A stretch of 64,000 bases of DNA, from assembly GCA_963726125.1 (NCBI GenBank), contig CAVSBG010000007.1, positions 1 through 64,000 on the forward strand, in the 5' to 3' direction. Under the pieces are notes generated by a model. That model did no database searches. It worked only from the letters and a program-made list of their open reading frames with translations, and was not told the origin of the DNA. Shown here in pieces: positions 26,324 to 35,000 of the stretch; position 1 is the first letter of the stretch, and every line of letters begins with the position of its first letter. The position numbers and the translations under genes are program-made. Source of the stretch: JAMXLO01 sp963726125. Its GTDB lineage: Bacteria; Pseudomonadota; Alphaproteobacteria; Acetobacterales; Acetobacteraceae.

Positions 26324-27536
26324 CGCGCCACAACCGACGTGTCAGCAACAGCGCCAGCAATCCTGTGGTGCCGCTTGCGGCAGTGGCCCACGGCGCCCCG
26401 ATCGCGTCGGCCAACATGCCGAGCGCGATAAAGCCGACGGGTCCGGTTCCGATGCACACCGACAGCACTCCCAGTATGCGGCTGCGCATTTCCGGCGGTG
26501 CGGACAAATAGACCAGCGTTGCCTGCATGATGCTGAATGCCGCGCCGCTGAGGCCGGTGAACAGCAACGCCGAACCGGCGATCAGTGGCATCGGCACCAA
26601 TGCGAATGCGATCAGCATGACCAGATAGATCGTCACGCCACCGACATAGGCCTGGCGGAAGTAATGCGGGCGGCAGAACATCGCCATCAGCACCGCGCCG
26701 ACGAACGCACCGATGCCGTCCATGCTGGCGAGGACGCCGATGCCCTCTGGACCCAGCAACAGCTGGTCCTGGCCGATCACCGGCACCATCGATGTGAACG
26801 GCCAGCCGAACACGTTGTAGATCACCGTCACCGTCAGCGTGCCGATCAGCCGCCTGTCATTGCGCACCAGGCGGAGGCCCTCACCGATGCGCGCCAGAAC
26901 GGATTCAGCCGATGTTGGTGGAAAGCTGTTGCGATAGCGGACCCGGCACGCCGCGACCACGGCGATCGCGTACAGCGCCACGCTGAGGGTGAACACACCG
27001 GCGATGCCGGTGCCGGCGAGCAACAGGCCGCCGATGGTCGGGCCGATCATGCGGCTCGCGTTGTTGGCGCCGACATCAAGCGACATGGCCTTGCTCATCT
27101 GCGGTGAGCCGACGGCCTCGCCGATCATCACACGGCGCACCGGATTGTCGGTCGCCCAGCCGATGCCGTTGATGAAGCTGGCGACGGCGAGGTGCCATAC
27201 TTCCAGCATGTGCAGATGTGCCAGCGTGGCCAATATCAGCGACGTGAGCAGCGTTCCGGCGGTGACGAGGATCAGCGTGGTCCGCCGCTCGGTGCGTTCC
27301 GCGATGGCACCGAGGAAGGCGCCGAACAGGCCCATCGGCAACAACCGCAGCATCGTCATCATCGCGACCAGGAATGCGGATTCGGTGTGCTGGTAGACGA
27401 ACACGCCAACTGCGACGGTTTCCACCCAGCGGACCACGAACACGACGAGGCCGACGAACCACAACCGCCAGAAATCGGCGCTGTCGATCAGCCAGGCTGC
27501 GCGGCCGGGCGGCCTTGCCGCGGTGGCTTCGGACAC
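26316..27536 (-). CDS. MFS transporter (MFS_3/EntS-like exporter)
   Basis: A protein of about 406 residues with 10-12 hydrophobic helices; segments such as RRTTLILVTAGTLL and FINGIGWATDNPVRRVMIG are typical of MFS_3 proteins related to enterobactin exporters. The start is uncertain. I favour GTG at 27536 (VSEATAARPPGRAAW), because a GAGGAA lies about 10 bases upstream and the resulting length matches the family. An in-frame ATG at 27740 would add 68 residues of low-complexity sequence. It converges with the GNAT gene, the two overlapping by 8 bases. Confidence 0.82.
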   Translation of the reverse strand: MSEATAARPPGRAAWLIDSADFWRLWFVGLVVFVVRWVETVAVGVFVYQHTESAFLVAMMTMLRLLPMGLFGAFLGAIAERTERRTTLILVTAGTLLTSLILATLAHLHMLEVWHLAVASFINGIGWATDNPVRRVMIGEAVGSPQMSKAMSLDVGANNASRMIGPTIGGLLLAGTGIAGVFTLSVALYAIAVVAACRVRYRNSFPPTSAESVLARIGEGLRLVRNDRRLIGTLTVTVIYNVFGWPFTSMVPVIGQDQLLLGPEGIGVLASMDGIGAFVGAVLMAMFCRPHYFRQAYVGGVTIYLVMLIAFALVPMPLIAGSALLFTGLSGAAFSIMQATLVYLSAPPEMRSRILGVLSVCIGTGPVGFIALGMLADAIGAPWATAASGTTGLLALLLTRRLWRVI

Positions 27537-27947
27537 GGGCTGAACGTTCCTCGTCGTTTCTGGGTCGATCCTGCCGCCGCGCGCCGGCGACGGCAACACT
27601 ATTGCCGCTGACCAACCAATCCGTCCGGATTGGGTAGTTGATATCTGTCCGCTTCGTTCTTCTTTGTGCCGATGCATGCCCCGCCCGGCGCCGAGCGGGT
27701 CAGGACCGGAAATCAACCTATAGTTGTAATGCCTGCCCAACCGCTCGGGGAATGCTCACCCGTGAACACGCAGTAGAGCTCGCGATACCCGTGTCGCCTT
27801 TCTTGCGATGCCGATGACGCCAGTGGCGAATGCTCTGCTCGCGCGCACCTGGCAGCTCCGCTGCCGGCAGCTGGTCCGGGACAGATCGTTCCGTTCGCCC
27901 AGGCACATCCAAAAACCGCATCCGCCGCATCCCCTCTGGAGGCCCAC
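27537..27947. other. Upstream region of the MFS gene, no gene seen
   Basis: About 410 bases between the divergent MFS gene and the small possible frame before the IclR gene. Frames here lack convincing starts and composition, and I recognise no repeat or RNA. It presumably holds the promoters of the divergent genes. Confidence 0.5.
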
Positions 27948-28076
27948 ATGACCGGACACTTCACGAGCTACCAACACCAAACAAACCGCGTGCCAGCTAC
28001 ATTCTTGCTCGCCCCCGTTGCTCCGGGCGTCATCAGGTGCCAGTATCCACAGAGTTGTGCACCGGCTGCATCGTAG
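27948..28076 (+). CDS. Possible 42-residue small protein or leader
   Basis: A GGAGG at 27938-27942 stands 5 bases before an ATG, followed by 42 codons (MTGHFTSYQHQTNRVPATFL...) and a TAG at 28074-28076. There is no recognisable domain or membrane segment. It ends about 100 bases before the IclR regulator gene and could be a leader frame or chance. The strong ribosome site is the only support. Confidence 0.25.
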   Translation: MTGHFTSYQHQTNRVPATFLLAPVAPGVIRCQYPQSCAPAAS

Positions 28077-28178
28077 GTTCTGCGTGACAATCGCTCGTAT
28101 CTGACAGTCATCCACATGCAAACCCGCGCCCGGCCGTGCTGACCTCGTTGCAACCAACATCATTCCACAGGTGCCCGC

Positions 28179-29129
28179 ATGGCCCAGGCTAGTCGCAGCA
28201 AGGGAAAAGCGCGCCCACGCTCCCGTTCCACCAACGGCGCGCACGAGACCGCAGCTCCCGCCCGTGATTACAGCATCGCCGCCGTCGGGCGCGCCCTCGA
28301 TCTGTTGGAGGCACTGTCCCGCATCGGTCCCGCCCCGCTGGCCGCGCTCGCGGAATCTGCCCGCTGCACCCGCACAGCAGGCTTCCGCCTGCTCCGCACC
28401 CTGGAAGCCCGCGGCTTCGCCATCCAGGATGAGGCGCGTGGCATGTGGCGCCTCGGCGCGCGCTGGGGCGTCCTGGGCCGTGCCGCCGTTGAGCAGGGTG
28501 CTCTCGCGGCCACCGCCATGCCATTCCTCGCCGCTCTCGGAAAGGCCTGCGGGGAGAATGTCTACCTCCGCGTGCGCGACGCCCTCGAAAGCGAGACTAT
28601 CGCTATTTATCAGGCAGATCCCGGCCTTCGCTTGTACAGCGAAGTAGGCAAACGCCAGCCGATCCACGCTGGATCCAGCCGGTTGTTGCTCGCCCATGCG
28701 CCTGAGGCTGTGCAGACACAGGTCCTCGCCCAGCGCCTCCCACGCTTCACCCCAGCAACACGGACCGATGCCGGGTGGATCGCGGCCGACCTCCAACGGA
28801 TTCGAACTCGCGGCTATCTGATGACCACCGACGAAGTCGTCGCCGGCGCAGCCAGCGTGTCCGCGCCAGTGCGTGACGCCTCCGGTCAGGTCGTCGCGGT
28901 CATGTCGGTCAGCGCCCCCACCATGCGGATGCGGCCGCCACGGCCCCGTGCGTTGTTGCCGATGGTCCTGGATACAGCCATGAAGCTGTCCCGGATGTTG
29001 GGCGGGGCCGGCCCCGAAAGCCCCGGCAAGACCAACGAGGTGACCCGCAAGGGCGCCGCGGTGGAACCGGAGTCCAGCACTTTGGCCCAAGCCCTCGCCT
29101 CGCCGGGTCCTCACTCCATCTTCCGCTGA
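28179..29129 (+). CDS. IclR-family transcriptional regulator
   Basis: The 316-residue protein has an N-terminal winged helix (about residues 30-95: SIAAVGRALDLLEALSRIG, LAALAESARCTRTAGFRLLRTLEARGF). An IclR effector domain follows (about 105-270), ending with RTRGYLMTTDEVVAGAASVSAPV. The N-terminal 25 residues are basic and probably unstructured. IclR proteins respond to small aromatic or organic acids. No obvious target operon lies on either side: the MFS gene is divergent and the next gene convergent. Confidence 0.87.
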   Translation: MAQASRSKGKARPRSRSTNGAHETAAPARDYSIAAVGRALDLLEALSRIGPAPLAALAESARCTRTAGFRLLRTLEARGFAIQDEARGMWRLGARWGVLGRAAVEQGALAATAMPFLAALGKACGENVYLRVRDALESETIAIYQADPGLRLYSEVGKRQPIHAGSSRLLLAHAPEAVQTQVLAQRLPRFTPATRTDAGWIAADLQRIRTRGYLMTTDEVVAGAASVSAPVRDASGQVVAVMSVSAPTMRMRPPRPRALLPMVLDTAMKLSRMLGGAGPESPGKTNEVTRKGAAVEPESSTLAQALASPGPHSIFR

Positions 29130-29133
29130 GCAG

Positions 29134-31806
29134 TCAGGCCTCTTCCTTTGGCTTCAGCACCCCCGAGTAGGTGAGCAGCGCCAGCGACGTCACCAGCTTC
29201 CCAACGAACGAGAACACCGACCAGAACACCCGCCACCACGCCGTGCCTGGACGCGTATCGACCCAGCATTTGTCCAGCTGATGTAGCGCCATCACCGGCA
29301 CCATCATGTCCATGGCGTAGAACACCGGTTGGATGTCGCCGTCGCCACACGGCGGTGCCCCCGCCGTGTCCTGCTCCGAGGGAGCGCGCTGGAATACGGG
29401 CGCCTTCGACACCTCGGTCATCGCGTACGAATAGTTGATGACCAGCACCTGGTCCTGCTTCCAGGCCCACCAGACGCCGGCGGTCCCGATTGCCAGCAGC
29501 ACCACCACGGTCGCGGTCGCGCGGACTGGCGATAGACCGAAACCAAAACACACCCCCCAAAATGGCCGCAGCATCCGCGAGATGGTGTTGGTCGGAGGCA
29601 CCGCCCATTGCTCCGCGATCGCCACCTCGCGTGCGGCGCTATAGTGCCCTTGCGACCGCAACACCTTAGCCAGGTGACGGTACGGTTGCGGGTGGAACTC
29701 CGCCGCCCGGCTCTGCTGGCGCTGCACCCAGTCGAGACGCTGCCGCACATGCGCGCGCTGGGCATGCACCAGCCGGCGCGCGAGTTGGATTGCCCAGCCG
29801 GCACGATGGCCGGTGCGGGGCGACCTGATCCGACGGACTAGCGCCGACAGCGTGATTCCGACGCCGCTGCCCTCGCTGGACGGCAGATGGCCGAACCGCT
29901 CATAGACGAAGCCATCGAGGTTGAGGCCGGCAAACTGCCCACGCCCCTCTCTCCCCACCCCCCAACCCGCGGGGAACCCGTCGTCGTCGAGGGTTCCCGC
30001 CTGGACGCCCCCCAGGTCGATGGTCAACGTGATATCCGCGATGAGGTCGTGTGCCATCAGCGCCGCCCCGATCCGCGCGTGCGACAGCCGGATCCGTGGC
30101 ATGGCGTCGACACCGGCGTGGTAGTGATGCCGCACACCATCCCGCTCGATCTCACACGGGAACCGCAGGCCCTCCCATATCAGGCTGCCGCCGGTCTGCA
30201 GACTGACACAGTCAACCCGTCCGAGCACCGTGGTGCTGATAAGCTTCATGTCGCCGGCGACCGACAGGTTGGTCGCAACCAACGCGCCGGCCATCGAGCG
30301 GCTGGCTTCCACCGGGGAGGGACCGATGAAGGTTGCGCTCGAGCAGTCCAGGTCGCGGCCGACCTTGGTACCCCACATGCTTACGTAGCCAACACTGATA
30401 AAGCCCTGATTCAAGAGCACATCGCCCGCGATCTCCGCGTTCGTCAGGCGCAACGTCTCGCGCGAACCCGTATCGCTCCAGTTGTCCAGCGCCGCGCCAC
30501 AGCACTCGACATTGCTGCCAATGGTGGCCCCCAGCAGGCTGACCCCGCCCTTCGCCACGAACCCGTGGCGCAGCAGCACCGCGCCGCCAATTTCGGCATT
30601 CTCCGCGGCAAGGGCGACGCCGATGCCGTCCGCCGTCGTGTTGGTCAGGGTGGCGCCATCGCATTCCAGGTTGCCACCGAGCCTTGCCCCGATCAGGCTG
30701 ATCGCTCCCTGTGCCACGAAGCCGTTCCGCAGCAGCACCGCCCCGCTGATGGTCGCATGGTCAGCCGCCAGCGCAATGCCGCCTCCATCAGCGGTTGGAT
30801 TGACCAGGCTGGCGCCATCGCATTCCAGGCTGTTGCCGATACGGGTGCCGCGCAGGCTGATGGCGCCCTCGGCCGTGAAACCGTTGCGCAGCAGGATGGA
30901 GCCGCCGACCTCGGCGGTATCAGCGGCCAGCACCACGCCCTGGCCGTCCTCGGTCCGGTTCACCAACCGCGCGCCGTTCATGTCGAGCGTCCCGGCGATC
31001 CGCGCGCCCATCAGCCAGATCACCCCGGCAGCCACGAAGCCGTCGGCCATGATGACGACGCCATCGAAGCGCGCGGCCTGGGCGCCGATAGCATCCCCCT
31101 CCCCGGCACCGACGCCCGCCCCCCGCGCCACCACGTCCCCGGTCACGTGCGCGGTGTCCAATGCGATCCCTCCGATGGCGGTGAACCCGCCCATCAGATC
31201 CAGACTGCCGCGGATCTCCGCCCCCGACAGCCGCAGCGCATACCGGGCGTCCCGATGCGGGATACCCTCCCGCGCCGGCGGGATCTGCAGCCGGGCACCC
31301 CGCGCCAGCAGGTCGCCCTCGATCACCGCGGCATGCGCGTCGATCCAGGCGGTCTCGGCCAGCGGCAACACCAGCGAGACATCGAGTGGTCCGGTGATCC
31401 GCACCCCCCGGGCCAGGACCTCGCCGATGCGGCTACCGCGCAAGGACAGCCGGGCGATGCAGGCATTGGTCAGGTCGAGAAGCGCCGCGATCTCGCAATT
31501 CTCCAGCGCCAGCCCCGGCAGGCCGGCACCGCTTGGTCCCGCGCAATCGGCGAGATCCAGGGTCTCCTCGATCCGCGCCCCATGGATCCGCACCCCGGAC
31601 AGGCGGATCGGCCACGGCTCCGCCGAGGGCTCGGGCCCGGCAGGCAGGCCGAGCAGCAGATGACGGAGGAACGCGGCGCGCAACACCGGCGGCGGCATGC
31701 CAGCGAATGAGGCAACCTCGCCGCGCGACACGCGGGCCACGACCTCGGCCTCGGCATCGAGCAGAACCGTCGGATCGAAAGTCAGGACTCGCTGTTCATC
31801 CGGCAT
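29134..31806 (-). CDS. 890-residue membrane-anchored protein with 53-residue repeats
   Basis: The long N-terminal part consists of short beta-strand-like units (GARI.G.LD, GAEIRGSLDL) suggesting a beta-solenoid. Five repeats of exactly 53 residues begin at residues 261, 314, 367, 420 and 473, each with a W/SLxG.R.G..LECDGA.L..T.ADG and a LLRNGF segment. The C-terminal third is basic and helical (about 690-740, LRSQGHYSAAREVAIAEQW). Two membrane helices follow, at about 768-788 (TATVVVLLAIGTAGVWWAW) and 862-884. Similar proteins in actinomycetes carry the uninformative label membrane-associated oxidoreductase; I see no redox motif. The repeats are well conserved in protein, so selection seems active. 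The function is unknown. Confidence 0.8.
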   Translation of the reverse strand: MPDEQRVLTFDPTVLLDAEAEVVARVSRGEVASFAGMPPPVLRAAFLRHLLLGLPAGPEPSAEPWPIRLSGVRIHGARIEETLDLADCAGPSGAGLPGLALENCEIAALLDLTNACIARLSLRGSRIGEVLARGVRITGPLDVSLVLPLAETAWIDAHAAVIEGDLLARGARLQIPPAREGIPHRDARYALRLSGAEIRGSLDLMGGFTAIGGIALDTAHVTGDVVARGAGVGAGEGDAIGAQAARFDGVVIMADGFVAAGVIWLMGARIAGTLDMNGARLVNRTEDGQGVVLAADTAEVGGSILLRNGFTAEGAISLRGTRIGNSLECDGASLVNPTADGGGIALAADHATISGAVLLRNGFVAQGAISLIGARLGGNLECDGATLTNTTADGIGVALAAENAEIGGAVLLRHGFVAKGGVSLLGATIGSNVECCGAALDNWSDTGSRETLRLTNAEIAGDVLLNQGFISVGYVSMWGTKVGRDLDCSSATFIGPSPVEASRSMAGALVATNLSVAGDMKLISTTVLGRVDCVSLQTGGSLIWEGLRFPCEIERDGVRHHYHAGVDAMPRIRLSHARIGAALMAHDLIADITLTIDLGGVQAGTLDDDGFPAGWGVGREGRGQFAGLNLDGFVYERFGHLPSSEGSGVGITLSALVRRIRSPRTGHRAGWAIQLARRLVHAQRAHVRQRLDWVQRQQSRAAEFHPQPYRHLAKVLRSQGHYSAAREVAIAEQWAVPPTNTISRMLRPFWGVCFGFGLSPVRATATVVVLLAIGTAGVWWAWKQDQVLVINYSYAMTEVSKAPVFQRAPSEQDTAGAPPCGDGDIQPVFYAMDMMVPVMALHQLDKCWVDTRPGTAWWRVFWSVFSFVGKLVTSLALLTYSGVLKPKEEA

Positions 31807-31872
31807 GCCAAAGCGACGTTAATGACACACCACCCTCCAGCAAAGCGCGACGACAGGGGTTGGAACCCCAAG

Positions 31873-32877
31873 CTACCGGAACGATGCCAACTGCGCGGGA
31901 TCGAATGCCGGCAGCATCGTGACGTGCCGCTCCGCGCCTATCGGTGCCGCCATGCGCGCCAGCACCGCAGCCGGAATGCTGTTCGTCGGCTCGAGCGTAT
32001 CCACCGGGCCAGGCGTCCCCGCGGCGAATCGCCTGGCAAGCGCATCGACGAAACAGGCCCCGAGGCAACCGACCGGTTCGGTCAGCTTGTCGTACAGCAC
32101 CAGGGGATCGGCGGGTAGCGCCCCGCTGAGGTTCAGCACGTTTATCTCCGGGGATACCGCGACGACCGGTCCGGCATCGACCGCCTCGATCACCTGATGG
32201 ATGGTCCACACCGTGCTCGTCGCCCCGCGTGCGGCCAGATCCTCCGCCGGCGTCGGGCCCGCGCCAAAGCCGTGCGCCAGGTCGGTCGGATGGAAGTTGT
32301 AGATGCCAAAGGCCGGCCGATTGATGATCCACGCGTCGATCACCTGACCGAAAACGCAACTGATGATCGCATCCGGTCGCCAGTGGTCCAGCAGCGCCCG
32401 GAACCCGTCGATCTTGATCTCGCCGGTATAGGCCGGCACGCCCTCGCGCAACGCCGCCTCAACGATCGCCGTCTCGATTGCCACCACCTCCTCGTGGTCC
32501 ATGTGATGCCACACCCGCTTCTTGAGACCGATGCGCGCCGTCGGGTTGACCGGATCGTCCGTCACCAGTCCGACGAGTTGCACGCGTCCCGGAAACCTCC
32601 GCGCGTACGCCTTCACCGCCTCCAGCACGACGTAGCCAAACTCGAAACTGGCGAACAGGACGACGCGCAAGCCACCGTCGGGCGCCTGCGCAACCTCATC
32701 GGGAGCCGGCAGGATCAGCTCGCCCCAACGCGCGCCCGCCACCGGCACGAATTTGCGCCCCGGATGATCCAGCGCCAGCCGATGGTTCAGCTCGGCTTCG
32801 CGTATCAGATCGGAGGAGGCTTCCGCGTCAGCCAAGGCAACTGCTCCTGAATGTTCGGCTGCCGCAAACTCTTGCAT
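31873..32877 (-). CDS. Formyltransferase-fold protein (methionyl-tRNA formyltransferase-like)
   Basis: The 334-residue protein contains the formyl-transfer core. Asn194 and His196 are in GIYNFHPTDL and Asp234 in IEAVDAGPVV, the N-H-D triad of 10-formyl-THF-dependent enzymes. The sequence around it (FGAGPTPAEDLAARGATSTV) is unlike housekeeping Fmt and there is no typical tRNA-binding C-terminal domain. The N-terminal ~65 residues are extra. It may formylate a sugar nucleotide or amino acid. The start at 32877 is the first sensible ATG. It diverges from the PQ-loop gene. Confidence 0.7.
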   Translation of the reverse strand: MQEFAAAEHSGAVALADAEASSDLIREAELNHRLALDHPGRKFVPVAGARWGELILPAPDEVAQAPDGGLRVVLFASFEFGYVVLEAVKAYARRFPGRVQLVGLVTDDPVNPTARIGLKKRVWHHMDHEEVVAIETAIVEAALREGVPAYTGEIKIDGFRALLDHWRPDAIISCVFGQVIDAWIINRPAFGIYNFHPTDLAHGFGAGPTPAEDLAARGATSTVWTIHQVIEAVDAGPVVAVSPEINVLNLSGALPADPLVLYDKLTEPVGCLGACFVDALARRFAAGTPGPVDTLEPTNSIPAAVLARMAAPIGAERHVTMLPAFDPAQLASFR

Positions 32878-32917
32878 GGCGGCCCGACCGGCGAAAGAGT
32901 CACGTAGGAGGCACCCC

Positions 32918-33223
32918 ATGACCATGACCATTGGCGAGACCCCTGCGACGCAATTGCTCGGCTTCTGCGCCGGCACGATCATTTCGATTTCGGCGCTGCC
33001 ACGCGTCTGGAGCATCATGCGCAATCCCCAGCTGGCGGCAGCGGAACCGATCAGCCGCAATGCCATGCTCGCCACCGGCAACATGCTGTGGGTCGTCTAT
33101 GGCATCGAGACAGCGGCCTTGGCGGTTGCCGTGATGTGCGCGATCGCGGGCGTGTTGAACGGCCTGGTGCTGGCATTCGCCATCGCGGCGCGTCGCGTGC
33201 GCGGGAGAGTGCGGACCACGTGA
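32918..33223 (+). CDS. SemiSWEET-like/PQ-loop small membrane protein
   Basis: The 101-residue protein has three hydrophobic segments: LLGFCAGTIISISALP, LATGNMLWVVYGIET and IAGVLNGLVLAFAIA. The pattern G...ISALPRVWSI....A..IS...ML..GN.LW..YG matches bacterial SemiSWEET sugar transporters, which work as dimers. The PQ motif itself reads LPRV rather than LPQ. AGGAGG (32906-32911) is 6 bases before the ATG at 32918, settling the start over an upstream ATG. The substrate is unknown. Confidence 0.65.
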   Translation: MTMTIGETPATQLLGFCAGTIISISALPRVWSIMRNPQLAAAEPISRNAMLATGNMLWVVYGIETAALAVAVMCAIAGVLNGLVLAFAIAARRVRGRVRTT

Positions 33224-33233
33224 TGGCGGCGCC

Positions 33234-34313
33234 CTACCCGGCCAATACCTCCATCGAGGTGGACTTGATCAATGCCAACACGGGCTTGCCCGGCGCCAGT
33301 GCCAACCGGACAATCGCATCGGAGGTCACCCGCGAAACCAGCGAGCCGCTCGGCAAGGCGATCTCGACCAGAACCGATCGCCGCGTGCTGTCGTTGGCAA
33401 TGCGCCGCACGGTGCCCGGGACGATGTTGTGGAGACTGATGAAGTCGGGGGGCTTGCTGGCCAGAATAACCTCGCGCGCCGGAATGCGGACGCGCCGTTC
33501 CGCGCCGATCGGCGCATCGAGCAGAGGCACCCAGAATTCGGCACCACCGCCTTCCAGACGCGAGAGCTCGCGCCCGGCATCGTGCTCCACAACACGGCAC
33601 ATCAGCACCGCGGCAGCATCATCGCGCTGTGCCAATGGCAGGCCCGCATGCGCGGCGATCTCCGACACCGGTCCACATGCGATCACTCGGCCGGATTCTA
33701 TCAACACCAGCGAATCCCCGAGCTGGACAACCTCGTCGAGCGAGTGCGTCACGTACAGCACGGGCAACTTCAGCTTGGTCTTGAGCCGCGTCAGATACGG
33801 CATGATCTCCGACTTGCGCGCGACATCGAGGCTGGCGAGCGGCTCGTCCATCAGCAGCAGATGCGGCTGCGCCAGCAAGGCGCGACCGATGGCAACGCGC
33901 TGACGTTCACCGCCCGACAACGTGTGCGGCCGCCGCGTCAGCAGCGCACCGATGCCGAGCAGGTCGATCACCTCCTCGAACCTGATCGGCCCCGGCCCGA
34001 CGCGGCGCATGCCGAACCGCAGGTTGGTCGCAACCGACATATGCGGGAACAGCCGCGCATCCTGAAACACCAGCCCGATGCGCCTGCGTTCCGGCGGCAG
34101 CCAGGCGCCCGACGCGGTATCGCTCAGCACCTGGCCGTCAAGCACCACGCTGCACTCATCCGGTCGCAACAGACCGGCAGCCGCATTGATGATCGTCGAC
34201 TTCCCGGAGCCGGACGCGCCGAACAGGATGGTGACACCAGGCGTCGGCACATCGAATTCGAGGTCCATGCGGACAGTCGTGAACTGATGGCGCAACAGCA
34301 CGTGAAGGCTCAT
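33234..34313 (-). CDS. modC: Molybdate ABC transporter ATP-binding protein
   Basis: The 359-residue ATPase has Walker A FGASGSGKST (31-40), signature LSGGERQRVAIGRALL (132 on) and Walker B LLLMDEPLASLD (DEP at 156-158). The C-terminal ~120 residues contain a TOBE/Mop-like domain (VSRVTSDAIVRLALAPGKPVLALIKS) that binds molybdate, typical of ModC. The start at 34313 (MSLHV) overlaps the modB stop by four bases. It powers ATP-dependent uptake of molybdate through ModB. Confidence 0.93.
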   Translation of the reverse strand: MSLHVLLRHQFTTVRMDLEFDVPTPGVTILFGASGSGKSTIINAAAGLLRPDECSVVLDGQVLSDTASGAWLPPERRRIGLVFQDARLFPHMSVATNLRFGMRRVGPGPIRFEEVIDLLGIGALLTRRPHTLSGGERQRVAIGRALLAQPHLLLMDEPLASLDVARKSEIMPYLTRLKTKLKLPVLYVTHSLDEVVQLGDSLVLIESGRVIACGPVSEIAAHAGLPLAQRDDAAAVLMCRVVEHDAGRELSRLEGGGAEFWVPLLDAPIGAERRVRIPAREVILASKPPDFISLHNIVPGTVRRIANDSTRRSVLVEIALPSGSLVSRVTSDAIVRLALAPGKPVLALIKSTSMEVLAG

Positions 34314-34999
34314 CGGCCAAGCATCACGTTCAACCGCTTGGAGAGCCATTCCGACAACAGCAATCCAATGAGCGCCAGCGTCAGCGACACCATCGAGAGC
34401 TCGGCCGCCTTGGCTTCGCCGCCTGGAACCTGCAGCGCCGCATAGATCGCGAGCGGCAGGGTCTGGGTCTCTCCGGGGATATTGGCAGCAAAGGTGATGA
34501 CGGCGCCGAACTCACCGAGGCATGTCGCGTAGGCGACCACGGCACCGACGAGTATGCCCGGCGACGCCAGCGGCAACGTGACATTCCACCACCGATCCAG
34601 CCAGCCCGCGCCAAGCGTGCGTGCTGCCTGTTCCAACCCTCGGTCAGCGGCTTCGAGCGACAGGCGCGTGGCGCGTACCATCACCGGGAAGACCATCACG
34701 GCCGCGGCGAGACTGGCGCCCGCGGTGGTGAACACCAGCCGCACACCGAACCAGTCGAGCAGCAGCGACCCGATGGGGCCTCGAATGCCGAACAGAATCA
34801 GCAGGAGCCAGCCGGTCACCACCGGCGGCAACACCAGCGGCAGATGTACCAGGGCGTTCAGCACCGGTCGACCGGGAAAGCGATATCGCGCCAGCACCCA
34901 GGCGGTCAGCACGGCGAGTGGCAGTCCGAAGCCGACGGCACGCGCAGCCACGTCGAGCGTCAACCGGACGGCCTGCCACTCCTCCGGTGTAAGGTTCAG
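34310..34999 (-). CDS. modB: Molybdate ABC transporter permease
   Basis: A permease of about 229 residues with five to six helices and the cytoplasmic EAA-type loop (RTLGAGWLDRWWNVTLPLASPGIL) that contacts ModC. The family N-terminus (LTPEEWQAVRLTL) is encoded upstream of the first usual start codon (TTG at 34963). I therefore extend the gene to a CTG at 34999, two bases before the modA stop, which suggests translational coupling and a rare start codon. A GGAGGAG lies inside this segment. If TTG is used the protein loses the conserved first twelve residues. Confidence 0.88.
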   Translation of the reverse strand: MNLTPEEWQAVRLTLDVAARAVGFGLPLAVLTAWVLARYRFPGRPVLNALVHLPLVLPPVVTGWLLLILFGIRGPIGSLLLDWFGVRLVFTTAGASLAAAVMVFPVMVRATRLSLEAADRGLEQAARTLGAGWLDRWWNVTLPLASPGILVGAVVAYATCLGEFGAVITFAANIPGETQTLPLAIYAALQVPGGEAKAAELSMVSLTLALIGLLLSEWLSKRLNVMLGR

Positions 35000-35000
35000 T

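Noticed and set aside
29900..31050. Regular repeats considered as a CRISPR array or DNA tandem repeat
   Set aside because: The 159-base period is a coding repeat of 53 residues with divergent DNA, not identical repeats with spacers.
29887..31710. 607-codon plus-strand frame
   Set aside because: Antisense to the repeat-built membrane protein; its own repetitiveness mirrors the 53-residue repeats on the other strand.
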